In this document: piece after piece, positions 11,264 through 23,356 of the stretch
Layout: the number at the start of each line of letters is the position of its first letter
How positions within the stretch are numbered: the stretch's first letter is position 1
Source: Mya arenaria
Lineage: Eukaryota > Mollusca > Bivalvia > Myida > Myidae
DNA length: 64,000 nucleotides
Direction of reading: 5' to 3'
NCBI RefSeq assembly: GCF_026914265.1
Contig: NC_069125.1
Span: forward strand, 26,883,595 to 26,947,594
Translations under genes and position numbers: made by a program
Notes under the pieces: model-generated
Told to the model about the DNA's origin: nothing
What the model saw: only the letters and a program-made list of their open reading frames with translations
Databases searched by the model: none

Positions 11264-12469
11264 TATATTTACATTTTAATTGATAAGCCGACAACACATA
11301 TTTGTATAAAGCTTTAGGCTATATATAGGAAAACTGACAAAATTAAAATTATACCAAAGTACTTTTTTTTAAATTCGTAATTCGTAGCATAAGTTCAAAA
11401 TGCATATGATTTATTATACCAGGGTGGACAAAATATCCAATACTTGACAAAAATCCTTATCTTTAGCGGTTTATATCTGTGTTAATATAATGTACCAATT
11501 GCAATTATTGAATTGCACGTGAATGACTCACTGTTTATGTATCAAGGAAGCCATTCTTTAAGCTATAAAAAATATATCTAGTCGACGAAACTGTATAAAG
11601 AATTACAAAAATACAAAAACAATCAAATCCGAAATAGGCCAAATTTCCACATAAATATAAACTTTTCAAAATGTGTTCCATTTTTGTCGCTTTATTTCGC
11701 AATTTCCTTTTAACATTAGCACTGATTATATAATGAAATATGCACTACAAATGTACCACTATTTCGTATTTAGTAAGGTTAATATAACCGTTTGCGCTTG
11801 AGTGCCTTTAGAATGTTTTTTTTTTATATTTTGTATTTTTGCATACACTCTCTCATGTCAACTGTGTTCATTGTATGTTGTTATGTCTTACTTTTATGTT
11901 CTAGAGTTACTATATGTCATTTACATGTATGATTGAGGTGCAAGTAATGAAAAAAACTGTATATTATTTCATCTATATCAACTTTAGGCCTTTCAATGCT
12001 TATATGTATATGTTACGATGCGTTATTTTCCATGCCCTGTTATGGTATGTCGGAAAATAGCTTATTTAGCTAATATCTCTTGTTATCATAAACCCGACGA
12101 TAAATTAAGATTTTTATTATCTTGCATCTTGTTAGGTTATTCTATTCTATGTTATGCTGTGTATGGACTTCTTTGATTTCATTATGAATCATAATCGACC
12201 TCGGACTGCTTCACTTGATTAAGTATCATGGGTTTTTAAAAGTGTCTATTTTGCACATGCAGATCAGCTCAAATTCTAACCTGTACATACGCTGCTGCAT
12301 AAACTGTGCTATCTAGAGAAATCAAACATGAAACAAGTTAATGAAAGTTGGCAGCTTTCAACATTAAAATAAATAACTTTATCTTTGAAATTATTGATTC
12401 ATGCAAGTGACAATATTACCTTTATAATGGCATTCACACATACTTCAACTGGCTTTATTCAAATGGTGT

Positions 12470-12676
12470 ATTGTCTTCATGATTTTGTTTTTTACTACTA
12501 CAACAGTCGCCAATGCCATTTTATGTCTCCTACGATGACAAATCATGCTCCAAATATAAAACAGTCTGATATTCCCCGCGGTTTTTAGAACACATCTCTG
12601 TTTTGCTGTTCCCTGAGAATTATAACCTATAATTTCCATAAACCTTCCATTCCCATACATCAAAGTAGATCAAGTT
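12470..12676. repeat. 207 bp conserved island, copy 2
   Basis: Same length as copies 1 and 3 and almost identical to copy 1, although sequence just to its left is clearly diverged. See the entry at 3357 for the coding argument. Confidence 0.6.
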
Positions 12677-13063
12677 AAAATATGTTAATGTCAAAGGAGC
12701 AAAAAGCCTCCCGAAGCTTTTGAAACCCTCCAGCTGGTGTCACTGCTGTTAGGTGAAACATTTACTGTTCGGAAGATTTCTTTTTGGTTCTTGAATTCCA
12801 AAAACAAAAACGCCAGGGCGTACTTAGCAACATTCCACCTTAAAAATCAATTTTGGTTCCCCCAAAATAGCAAATGCACAACATAGGTTGAGGTATTATG
12901 TATAAATATTATTTTTAATTTAAATACATTATTATATTGGCAACGAAACAATGAAAATATTTATAAACACACATAATATTTTAACTGAACACAAATCATT
13001 TGTATTTTAAGTCAAATGATTTAATCAAAATATTGCATGAAAACTAAAAACATCATTTTTTGC

Positions 13064-13398
13064 CATTCGGAACTCCTCGGCCATTTTATCGAAAACAACC
13101 TCGGATGTATATGGATGGTTTACACACTCAAAAAGTGGTACGTTTAAGTCCGCTGCAAGTAGATCGCGTAGTAATTTTATTTAGCAGTTAAACTTTGTGA
13201 ATTAACTCTTGGGATTCTTCATTATGTTTGCTATAATACAATTCAATGGCAATAAATTTAAACTTAGATCAATAAATACAACTCTAAAACACTACATTTA
13301 ACTAATGATATAATTCAAAATTTTACGAACTACTTCAACAGATGTACCGGCATACATCCGAGGTTGTTTTCGATAAAATGGCCGAGGAGCTCCGAATG
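13064..13398. mobile_element. Long-TIR MITE (Mutator-like) in unit 2
   Basis: Terminal inverted repeats of 47 bp differ at one position; they begin CATTCGGA and include TTTTATCGAAAACAACC. The element is 335 bp with no coding sequence. It is flanked by CATTTTTTGC at 13054-13063 and 13399-13408, a 10 bp direct repeat (8-10 bp depending on where the ends are drawn). Units 1 (about 4046-4058) and 3 (about 30385) have the site without the element. Long TIRs with a 9-10 bp duplication point to the Mutator superfamily; hAT is the alternative if the duplication is 8 bp. Confidence 0.85.
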
Positions 13399-16300
13399 CA
13401 TTTTTTGCATCAACCTTTTTATGCCCCTTTAAATCCCGATATCAGGAATAAAAAATGGAAGGTATGAACGTTCATGAAATTTTAACTGGTTAAAGTTATT
13501 TGTAATTCCAGTGACTGTTAGTGATTAAACTGCTTGAAAATGATTTCTTATCGAATTAAAAAAAATCCAAGGCACATTTTTAACGTTTATACATTGTGTA
13601 GATTTTATGTTTGAACGTTGGATGGCATCGTTATATTTCATATAGAATGGTAATGATATATCTTTATATTTTGGTACCTTTCCCTTTTACTACAACCAAT
13701 ATATCAGAGGTTCTGGGGCCTGTTTCAAGATTTAGTCGTAAAGTGAAATTATATTGGTGTCATATTTTATGTTATATTTGTATTTATTTGTTATAATTGA
13801 ACGTTAGCAGTATTTAAATGGAAAAAAACACAAGTTGAAACAAAATCAGTTAACATGTTGCGAACTGTGACCTTCCTGCATATTCACATTTTTTAACAAT
13901 AAGATATCATAGTCGTAAACCTTACACTGCTTAAAGTGTCAGGTACACCCGTAAAGTTACGGACAGAGTCTATGCAATGAAAACATAATTTATAAGACTA
14001 TGGAATAATAATTTGATTTATATTAAGCAACTACACAATACTATATTTTCAAGGAAACGCATAAGGAGCTGAACTCTGCGGAGAGTTTATGCCCTTCTGA
14101 TATTATTGGTTAGACATAACCTTCATACCGGAAGTTGTAGAGTAGGTCAGCGCACGCAGAATTTTTCGAAGCACCATTGCTGTCGGTTTTGATATTCCTT
14201 TCCACCAACCCACCCGCTTCCTTTTTGCCTGTCAAATCTTATGTCGTATTTCCAGCTCATATTCAAATTTATATAACAATACAATACATATTGGCTCGTG
14301 TCAATGCATTACAGCTGGCCCAAGTTTTTCAAACGATCTTTTGTACCTGATAAGAGGATCAAGCTAAGCACGCTAAGCTTAGGTATAAATTGGGTAATAC
14401 TATTATTTTAAAGAGTTTTGAAAAACTAAAAGGAAATTAAAATTAAAGTTTATCACGAACTTTTTTTGTTTTCAAAAGTTGAAGTATGAAGTTTGGATAA
14501 ATGAAATAAGATATTTAAACTAATTTCGAAAAATGAGGCCCAGACAGAGGATGGTACTTGTTAATTTCATGCGTGTTAAACTGTCTGAAGTGGTAATATT
14601 CTATCCTTTGCAACTTTCTTAAACGTCTGGCTATTTATGTTTGGTGTTGTTCTTTTGTTTTCATGAATATAAGAGTATTATTTTCTTCTTAAAAGGAGAA
14701 AACGTATCAACCTTTATTTCTGTCCAAATCAACCATTGTAGGTACTTATTAGGTAAAGATTAATGTGAACTAGCTTCCTTTTATTATGCAATAGCTTTTA
14801 TACTGTAATTCGATTTCTTTTTGTGGTAAACATAAACGTTCTGTTGCGGATCAAAGAAATATTTTATGTCAATTGATATTTGAGTTGTTTTGTATGTATT
14901 TTTTTACTTTTGATCGTCTACCTTTAATGTTTATTAAAAAATCAACGCAAATAAACATTACATCAACCGATCATGTACAACCTACCATGAAGTTTTATAG
15001 TCATAGGTCAAATGCTTTTGAGCTATTGTCCGGATAAAGTTTTGAAAGCACTGCGACTATAACCTTTAGCTTACTGACCCACTAATAAAAGGGACTATCA
15101 ACTGGTGAAGGAAACCTTCTATTGAACGTTGATGGTCCAAGGTTAAGGCATAGTTAAGCTATTGGGCATACCGACCATGACCGTTTGACAGAACGAACGA
15201 CCCACAGACCGAAATTTGCAAACCTAATCAAAGGACTGAGACTCTTAACATTACGCAAAGTCTTTAGAATAGTGGCAGGGATATGGTAACCATAAGATAT
15301 AGTTCTATGTTATAAAATGATTGAACCCATCGTAAATTAAGGGTCTATTGTTTACCTATTAACAGGGCCTGTCTAGTAACTTGGCCATTTTGACTGGATA
15401 TCGTAGCCCTACTCCTAGAGTTGAACATATTGCATATTCATATACGGTTCTTTATGCAGCTATATCTGTCATTGGAGTCAGTTCTTTGTCATTATATGAT
15501 TGAAACAATCGAAAATTAAGTGACTATATCTTTTAACTACTTCGAAAATAAATTCTCTGTTGATAGATACTTGGCGGTTAGTTCATAATAACTGGAAAGC
15601 TTCAGAAATATTCAAAATCGTCGCGTATATAACGACCGATTTGTAGGATAGACCACCTGTATGCAATCGCTAGATGTCGCGCGGCTAAATGCGATATAAA
15701 AAGGACATTGACAAAGGGTTGTTGCGTTATGTTGTTTGTTAACTTATTTAAGAAAATGTATGTGATTTGTAATTGTGTTGAGAATGCCTGGTTTCTTTAT
15801 TTCCAGTTATGCATCCCCTGTTTATTGCCTTGTTTTAAAGTAGGCTGCACATTTTCTTGTGTTTTGTTTACTTGCAAATTGCAATTTAGGACTGTGTACA
15901 AAGATGGGTTGCATCGGTTATGCTTTAACATATCAATGATCTCATCGATGTTAGCAAACCTGTGGAAAATAAGGATAAGAACCTATTAACAATCGTGTGC
16001 AATACCCGATATATTTTAGTCAAGTTTTTTTTTTTTTTTTTTTTGGGGGGGGGGGCATTTATTCAAGGGTTAAGCCTTTAGATGACTTTAAAGCATTTGT
16101 GTCATATGCAACACACAACATATTTCACAGAAATAAATACTGGTTAAGAAAGGAAAAACATTGAGTCCTTGAGTCCGAGACAGTACTTATGCTATTTGAT
16201 ATCTAATTGAAGGAATGTGAGACAATAATTAGTTAGTCCAGCAGTATCATACATTTACATATTTGAAGGATTATAGATAACTAAATACTGACTCACAGAA

Positions 16301-16566
16301 ATATTACGACGTCCATTCACCGTGTTCCTACTAGCCGATATTTTTTATAAACATACTTTACGGTAGCTAAATATTCAATCTCATTAAAATCAGGTTACCA
16401 ATACTCAAGCGACGTTACGCTATGTACACAAGGTAATGAAATGAAGTGAACGTCACGATACGATGTTAATGAGATTACTAAATATTATAAAGATCTTTAA
16501 TAAAGTTAATATAGGCATATGTATAATTCAAAAACATACTGTAGAATGGAAACTTCGAAAGCACAA

Positions 16567-16735
16567 TGCACCAGTCAATTGTAACCACGCCCCACCATAG
16601 GTCCGGGGGTATACCGGGGATAGCCGAGGTAATGGGCCGTGTATTTACCTACCATGTGGCCCCGCAGTGTCGGTTGAATGCGGTGGTTTTGTCTTCGCGC
16701 CTAAAATAGCGGGGGTGGGTCATACCACCATCACG
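16567..16735 (-). mobile_element. MITE, TGCACCAGTC-TIR family, half copy
   Basis: Starts with TGCACCAGTCAATTGTAACC and matches the reverse complement of the right half of the 1892 copy (TATACCGGGGATAG, ATGGGCCGTG, ATGCGGTGG). The other half and its TIR are missing. Unit 1 lacks it, so it arrived after the duplication or was lost there. Confidence 0.7.
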
Positions 16736-16837
16736 CATTAATCACGAAGGACAAGAACTACTTCGAACTAAATGTTTAAATAGTTTTGGTAGTTTAACTA
16801 ACGTCCGAAACATACAATCATACTTGTGAGTCCCGTC

Positions 16838-17010
16838 ATTTGTCCGAGCAACGGTCACAAAATGCAAACGAAGTTACCAGCAGCGGACTTGACATTGCTT
16901 TTGACGTCAAACAGTACAGACAATACTCATCCCAGGTGGACAAGCTTATTCTCAAATTGCATACTTGTTAATCACCTGTCAGACACAATCAGTCGTCAAA
17001 ATATATCAAA
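16838..17010. repeat. Recurrent block 3' of the BTB genes, copy 2
   Basis: Matches 6985-7180 at most positions, including TTGACGTCAA and CACCTGTCAGACACAATCAG. Confidence 0.7.
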
Positions 17011-17199
17011 GCTTCTCTCGTAACCTTCTAAAATAATGTTTATCTTATGTTTACCATAAAACTCGTAGGCTGTATTCATAATTGTCATATTGTTTAAAGA
17101 ACATGTATCATAAAGCACAACATTCTGTCAAATCTGAATATTAGATTTTCGAAATTGCCGATAGATGTATGGACTATATCACCCAGTAAAGAAGTGGGG

Positions 17200-18790
17200 G
17201 ACTGCATTTAGAAATATTTAGAATTTTATGTTTTACATATAAATGACCTGCTAGCGATTTTGTAATTTTATTCATCCTTAAATAGTCCTTTCAGTTACAG
17301 GGTTTTATACTCTGTTCTCCTTAGACCAGAACACCAGCATTTGTTGTGAATCCATTTAATGTTACATGGTTAGTTCAACATTTGCAACGCTAATATGTCA
17401 GCTTTAAGGTCATGACAGACTTTTATGATATTTTACAGAAGATTGTTAAAACAGAGTTATACAAAATTAATATATTTAAAAGGATAAAAAATAAATCAAA
17501 GGTTTTCTCTCAGGAACACTGTTAGTAAATAAGAATAGTCAGATCTTTAATGATTAAATAATTTGTTACGCATAATGAAATTGGCTGTCTTAGTCCTTTA
17601 TATAACCAGCCACAATAATTATGATTAATTGTAGGTCCAAGTGCGTTAACAAGATGCATATCTGCCGTTTTTGGCTTACTGACAAACTACATAATTATAT
17701 AAAAACATTGGCAACCTAACCCGTCGTCTTATTCACTTCGTATATTCATCTTTGTTGTCCTGTTTCCAATAAACAGAAAAAATGTTTTAAATGATTTAAA
17801 AACAGAAAAACAACATACTCGTACTGAATTGAATAATTCTTGAAACATATACATCATCATTAACAACGATTTCTATCGCCTGAAAATATATGAGGCACAA
17901 ATACTAAATGTAAAACACAAAACATTCAGCATTAACCCCATTTTTCTATCGTTAATAATTATTGAAATAATATGAAGCGCAAATACTAAATTGGCAACAC
18001 AAACACTTATCATTAATCACTGTTTTCTATCGTCTAAAGTTATGAAAATACAAAGAAGCACACATACTAAACAGGCAAACCTAAGCATCATGTTCGGTTC
18101 ATACGGTAAAATCCCTATATGCGACCACCCCGTTTTCACGACCAACCCGCTAATGAGACCGATTTTTTCAGACCCGATTTTTTACCCCAATAATTCAATG
18201 GTCGTAAACCCAAAAAAACGTCACCCAGTAATACGACCAGTTAATCCAGTCCTGTTTAATTAATCGGTTTGTTCCTACTTTCCCAACCGCTAATTTTCTC
18301 ACTAACAAATTTTCACCAATTATCTCTTCGCACCTGAAACTTATCTGTATTTTCTATACTGTTCAACAGAAAAATGAAATACACAAAAATCTTATTTTCT
18401 CTGTTTGATTAGTATTTCCTATAACCCCATACTACCTAAACACCATGTTCGCTGCATTCAAGTATATGAAACACAAACAAACTGTATATTTTACATGTAA
18501 TAAATTCTGTTCTATTCTGTATATTCATTTTATAACTATCTTCAACATAACTGTTATGCAGAGTGACAGCAACATTATTATAAAGGACGTTAGAAACAGA
18601 AGAACTTAGAACTCTCTAGCATTGACCTTTCCATTTAGTCCCTCATTTTTGTTTTATCTCCAGAACACAGAAATAGGGTCAATATAAATAGATATATTCA
18701 TTATGCATGTATAAAGGATATAATTTGCTCGAATATGCTTTGTACATTTTTGTCAGAGCAATGTTAGTTTTTAAAATCATATATCCATGT
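17200..18790. other. 3' flank of BTB gene B
   Basis: AT-rich and noncoding. About 18590-18710 resembles 40740-40860 in unit 4 (TTAGAACTCTCTAGC, CATTTTTGTTTTAT), supporting a B/D pairing. A stretch at 18115-18270 is rich in CGACC and ACCCG motifs, unlike its surroundings; the 90-codon frame there has no recognisable domain. Confidence 0.45.
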
Positions 18791-20514
18791 TCATAATTTG
18801 AGCGTAATACCATGTATTTGAAGTGCTTGTAAGGATGAGGAATAAACTAATTTGTCAGCTTTCAGGTCCATGAATGTAACCAGTATTCCGTTAATTTTCA
18901 CTGTTTCTTTATGATCAACACCGTAGTAGGACAATTGCCCTTTGAGTGTTTGACGCACAGAGTAGGTTACTCCTTGGCGAATGGTAATCTCCTTTACAAG
19001 ATTGATGTTTTCATACGTTTCGTTGTCCTTAAACATAATAGTGACATTCTGCGTCAACACTATTTCTCGATCTTCCAGGATTTCCAGAGTGCCTGATAAG
19101 TTACCAGGTTTACAAGGACGATACAGAGCTACGCTACATAAAATCACGTCATTTGGCGTTCTGAAACTGATACCATCTGCTAAATTGCCATGGCTCCACG
19201 GTGATTTAATGTCTCCGAATCTTGCTATGAAAGAAGGCCGCTCTTTTCTTCGTTTTCTTATTCCTCTAATGCATTCGATTTTTTCCACATTGGACAAGAT
19301 ATCGTCCTCATCGACGTGGTCCATATATGAGTCAAAAGTCATTCGAGCAAAATCGACAAGAAGTATCATGTCTCCAAGTTGTTGTCTAAGGTCCCCACCA
19401 GTAAAATTCTCTTTACCTGCCTTTGTGAAAGATTGCTTCGCCCATTCCGTACACGTTGCATACACTTTTTCTGGTTGTAGTTTTTGTTTTTCCTTTTCCC
19501 CCTGAAGTATCAATCTAAGAGCTTCTGGAGAAATACTCATGATTTCGTTCGACCGAAAGACTTGGTCACTGTTATCTGTTACAAAGGTTAGACACTGCTG
19601 AATCAAGACTTTTTCGTCGAACATCACAGCTTGTTCAAGAATGATACAAACATTGTCAACTGCAATGATCTTTTCAAGAAATGTCCTGCAGCGGTCTGTC
19701 AATGCTTGGATGTCGTATTTCTTAGCAACGTACAACAAGGCCATTGCAGATTCGGGCATTACCTGTATTTCTCCACTGTATACAAACCTGAAATAATACA
19801 AAAATGTAGCAATCTCTTTTTACACAATTCGTTTTTAAGACATCGGCAGTATTACATTGATATTTATTTCGTCTTATTGTTGGTATTGTTATAAAAGTGG
19901 TATCTAAAAGAACCTTGTTATTTTCATATTAAAGAGTCTAGAGCATAAACAATATGACATATGCTAATTTGTAAAAAGTTAAGCATAAATCGAAAGTAAA
20001 TTGAAAGTTATTTATTTATACCTTTTTGTGTTTGGGTTATTTCTGTGAGAATAACTATCTAAGTTATCTAAAACGTTGTTTAAAAATGCATGATACAGCT
20101 TTCAAAATACGCTAGATCATGTATGAATACATGTATTCATTAGTAAGTAGGAATATACAGGGACAATTTAAGAAGCTTAAATTCCAACTATGCCATTGTT
20201 TAAAGACAGAAGGCACATTGCTTTCGATATCATGGACACACGTGAGTGTCGTCTTTTATGTTTGTATTTTACCTGACGACCTGCCTAAAGACGCTTGCTT
20301 CCACATCCGGCACCTGGACGACACCGGTTTCCGGAAGTGAACCACAGAACATCGTGTAGAATACCGGGGAGCGACTGGCTAACATGAACCTGTGACACTT
20401 CACTTCCTGTTCGTCCTTCCCAGCCAGGATTGTGACGTCACAGAGCACTTCAGCATCTAGCATATACGTGTTCGTGACAGCGAACGATTCAGCGTGTTGC
20501 CAGGACTCAGACAT
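18791..20514 (-). CDS. BTB-BACK-PHR protein, copy B (412 aa)
   Basis: Exon 1 is 20273-20514 (242 bp) and exon 2 is 18791-19787, separated by a 485 bp intron with donor GTAAAA and acceptor TTTCAG. The split Arg codon is in the same place as in copy A. BTB at about residues 18-122, BACK at 123-255 (SISPEALRLIL, DMILLVDFARM), PHR at about 265-412 (DGISFRT, SVALYRP, YSVRQTLKG, QIHGITLKL). By hand count exon 1 differs from copy A at 9 of 81 residues, while the PHR region is only about half identical. A long plus-strand frame at 18981-19505 is its antisense shadow. Expected role is the same Cullin-3 adaptor role, probably with a different substrate surface. It groups with copy D. Confidence 0.9.
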
Positions 20515-21763
20515 TTGTGAACCTTTTGATCTGTAAGTATATAAATTCACACTGTGATAAATGCAAATGTCTATGATTTAAGAAGCCATACGAAGTGGCC
20601 CAAATTTGTACAAATTACAACATTGATACACACAATATCGCTACGGTCGTAAAATTAAGATTAACATGTTCTTTAACACTGTTTAGTGTATTTAATAATA
20701 CAATGAAAACTACAGGGACAAGCAAATTTAAGAAGCCCAAAACTTTGATCTTGTCAAACGCACAAACAAAAGTCAAGCAGACAATCGTCAATAATAGCAT
20801 ACGAATCTACAAAGTAATAAGGACATTATCAGTGAACCTAACTTATACATAAATCTTAGGTTAAAAATAAAACAACTGCTGTTTTTATAGAGGGAGCTAC
20901 ATTCCTATTTACTAATTAATACAATCATTCATACATGATCTGGCGTATTTTGTAAGTTGTACCATGCATTTTTAACAACGTTTTAGATAAAATAAAACAA
21001 TCATACTCACAGAAATAACCTAAACACAAAAAAATGTAATAAATAACCTTCAATTTACTTTTGATTTACGTTAACTTTACTAGAAATTTTCATATACGAG
21101 GGCATACTCTTTATGTTCTAGACTTTTTAACATGAAAACAATTAGGTTATATAAGATATCCCTTTTACAACGATACCAACATTCTAATATTGTACAAAGT
21201 AATGTGTTCAGAATCGTGTTCATTTACGTTGTATGTCATTTATCGGTAGATTAACTTTTGTAAGTGTGTGGTTCGTCTGTGGTGTTTGCATGTGTGTTTG
21301 TGATGTTTATACGTTTGTGCCTCTAGTTTATTGTTAATTGGGCCCTTTCCTGTTGTCTCTTAACAGGGTTTATTTTCAATAATCGACTTTGGTAACTCGG
21401 CATTGGAAAAAATCCTACTGCTCATTAGTTCAAAATCAGACAGAAAAAAGTACATTTTGCCGTACAAAGAGAGAAATAATAGTTGATACATAAATCATTT
21501 AAACAACTGGCAGTGAACTAAAGTTTTAATGAATTATATAAACTATTGACTCCATCGCTTTAAAGTGCATTACAAACTAAATGTTACCATTCCATAAGTC
21601 GATTATAACCCAACTATACTTGCTCTAAGATGATACCCTGCATATACAAAAATTAACACAACAGCATAAACAACTAACCCACCACCAACAACAGCAACTA
21701 CTACTTTTACTACTACTCGATTTCAACCACTATCTGTTATACCATTATTACTAGTCTAACAGC
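20515..21763. repeat. 5' flank of BTB gene B
   Basis: The first 725 bp align with the flank of copy A; the whole aligns with 35050-36290 upstream of copy C, including the TTGGGCCCTT segment near 21338 and CTGCTCATTA near 21418. It ends in CAA/CTA-rich simple sequence. No gene is seen. Confidence 0.65.
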
Positions 21764-21767
21764 AACA

Positions 21768-23105
21768 ACAAGAGGGCTATGATGGCTCTAAAACGCTCAT
21801 CTAAGCAACGGACCACAACTCTGTGATAAAGCATTATGAAATATGTTGCAATTTAAACATATCTTTACTGTTCACGATGCCTTGTTTTATATTTGTAATG
21901 CAATGCAGCTATCTGTTAAGTTTCATTGAATTTGGCCTCGATATCTTTTTAAAGCAAAACAGTAAGTCGGCCATTTTGTTGTTGTTGTTGTTGTTGTTGC
22001 TGTTGACCAATCTCAATGCATTGTTGTATTTTTGTAGAGGGTCATGCAATGAAGCTTCCTGTAAGATTCAGTGAATTTGGCCTGGTAGTTCCAGAGGAGT
22101 TGTTTTAAAGCAAAACAAGAATTTGGCCAGGAAGTTGGCCAGACTTTTGTTGTTGTTGATCAATCGCGACACCTTGTTGTATTTTTGTAGAAGGTTATCC
22201 AATAAAGCTTCCTGTAAAGTTTAATTGAATTTGGACTGGTAGTTTTAGAGGTGATGTTTTTTTAAAGCAAAACACGAAGTTGGCCATTTTGTTGTTGTTG
22301 TTGTTGTTGTTGATCAATCGTGATTCTTTGTTGTATTTTTGTAGAGGGTCACCCAAGTAAACTTCCTGTAAAGTTTCATATAATTTGGACTGGTAGTTTC
22401 AGAGGAGATGTTTTTAAAGCAAAACAGGAAGTCAGCGATTTTGTTGTTGTTGTTGTTGATCAATCGTGACCCTTTGTTGTATTTTTGTAGAGGGTCATCC
22501 AAGAAAACTTCCTGTAAAGTTTCATTTAATTTGGACTGGTAGTTTCAGAGGAGATGTGTTTTTTTAAAATCAAAACAGGAAGTTCGACATTTTGTCGTTG
22601 TTGATCAATCGTGACCGCTTGTTGTATTTTTGTAGATGGTCACCAAAGGAAGCTTCCTGTAAAGTTTATTTGAATTTGGAGTGGTAGTTTTAGAGGAGTT
22701 GTTGTTTAAAGCAAAACAAGAAGTCAGCCATTTTGTTGTTGCTGTTGATATTGTAATTAATCAAACGTGCCTCCTTGTATTTTTGTAGAGGGTTATCCAA
22801 GGAAGCTTCCTGTAAAGTTTCATTGACTTTGGAGTGGTAGTTTCAGAGAAGATGCTTTTTAAAGCAAAACAGGAAGCCAGCCATTTTGTTGTTCTTGTTG
22901 TTAATCAATCGTGACCCCTTATTGTATTTTTGTAGAGGGACACCCAAGGAAGCTTCCTGTAAAGTTTCATTGAATTTGGCCAAGTAGTTTCAGAGGAGGT
23001 GTTTTTTAAGCAATTGTTGACGGACGGATGGACGGACGGACGGACGGACGACGGACAAAGACCGATCACAATAGCTCACATTGAGCACGTGCTCTGGTGA
23101 CCTAA
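21768..23105 (+). mobile_element. Core-repeat element (pearl/Helitron-like), first
   Basis: Begins ACAAGAGGGC with a short hairpin (AGAGGGC...GGCTCT), then about eight tandem monomers of 145-154 bp (landmark CTTCCTGTAAAG at about 22205, 22359, 22505, 22650, 22803, 22950), a GGAC microsatellite (about 23018-23050), and a 3' hairpin around the palindrome GAGCACGTGCTC followed by CTAA at 23102-23105. This order of hairpin, core repeats, tetranucleotide microsatellite and hairpin matches the bivalve pearl-type elements, and hairpin plus CTRR is a Helitron hallmark. No Rep/helicase gene is present, so it would be non-autonomous. Open frames inside it are shadows. Confidence 0.65.
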
Positions 23106-23142
23106 AAACAACAACAACAAGAACACCAACAACTACTTGCTA

Positions 23143-23145
23143 TTT

Positions 23146-23222
<77 letters not shown>

Positions 23223-23356
23223 TTATTACTACTCCTACTACTACAACAACTATTACGGTTGCTACTGCTGGTAGGGTGCTGCTGCTCCTGCTGAAGCTGC
23301 TACTGCTACTGCTACTACTGCTACTACTGCTCATACTACTACTACCAATGCTGCTG
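23143..23356. repeat. (CTA)n/(CTG)n microsatellite
   Basis: A CTA run of about 80 bp passes into mixed CTA, CTG and CTC triplets. Low-complexity open frames on both strands (poly-Thr, poly-Val, poly-Ser) are artefacts. Confidence 0.95.

Larger units (their letters stand above)
10020..11935. repeat. Distal right flank of unit 1
   Basis: Aligns with about 25420-27164 of unit 2. It carries an ATC microsatellite (10121-10158), a MITE (10728-10972) and a fold-back element (11101-11263). At its right edge it holds the empty site for the LINE inserted in unit 2. No gene is seen. Confidence 0.7.
12190..17200. repeat. Left flank of duplicated unit 2
   Basis: Collinear with 3080-7200. It has its own insertions (13064-13398 and 16567-16735), a poly-T/poly-G run at about 16025-16055 and one copy of the segment that is triplicated in unit 1. 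No gene is seen; the 93-codon frame at 15708-15989 crosses a region that is not open in units 1 or 3. Confidence 0.75.

Noticed and set aside
18981-19505. 174-codon plus-strand ORF
   Set aside because: It is antisense to exon 2 of BTB gene B and has no domain of its own.
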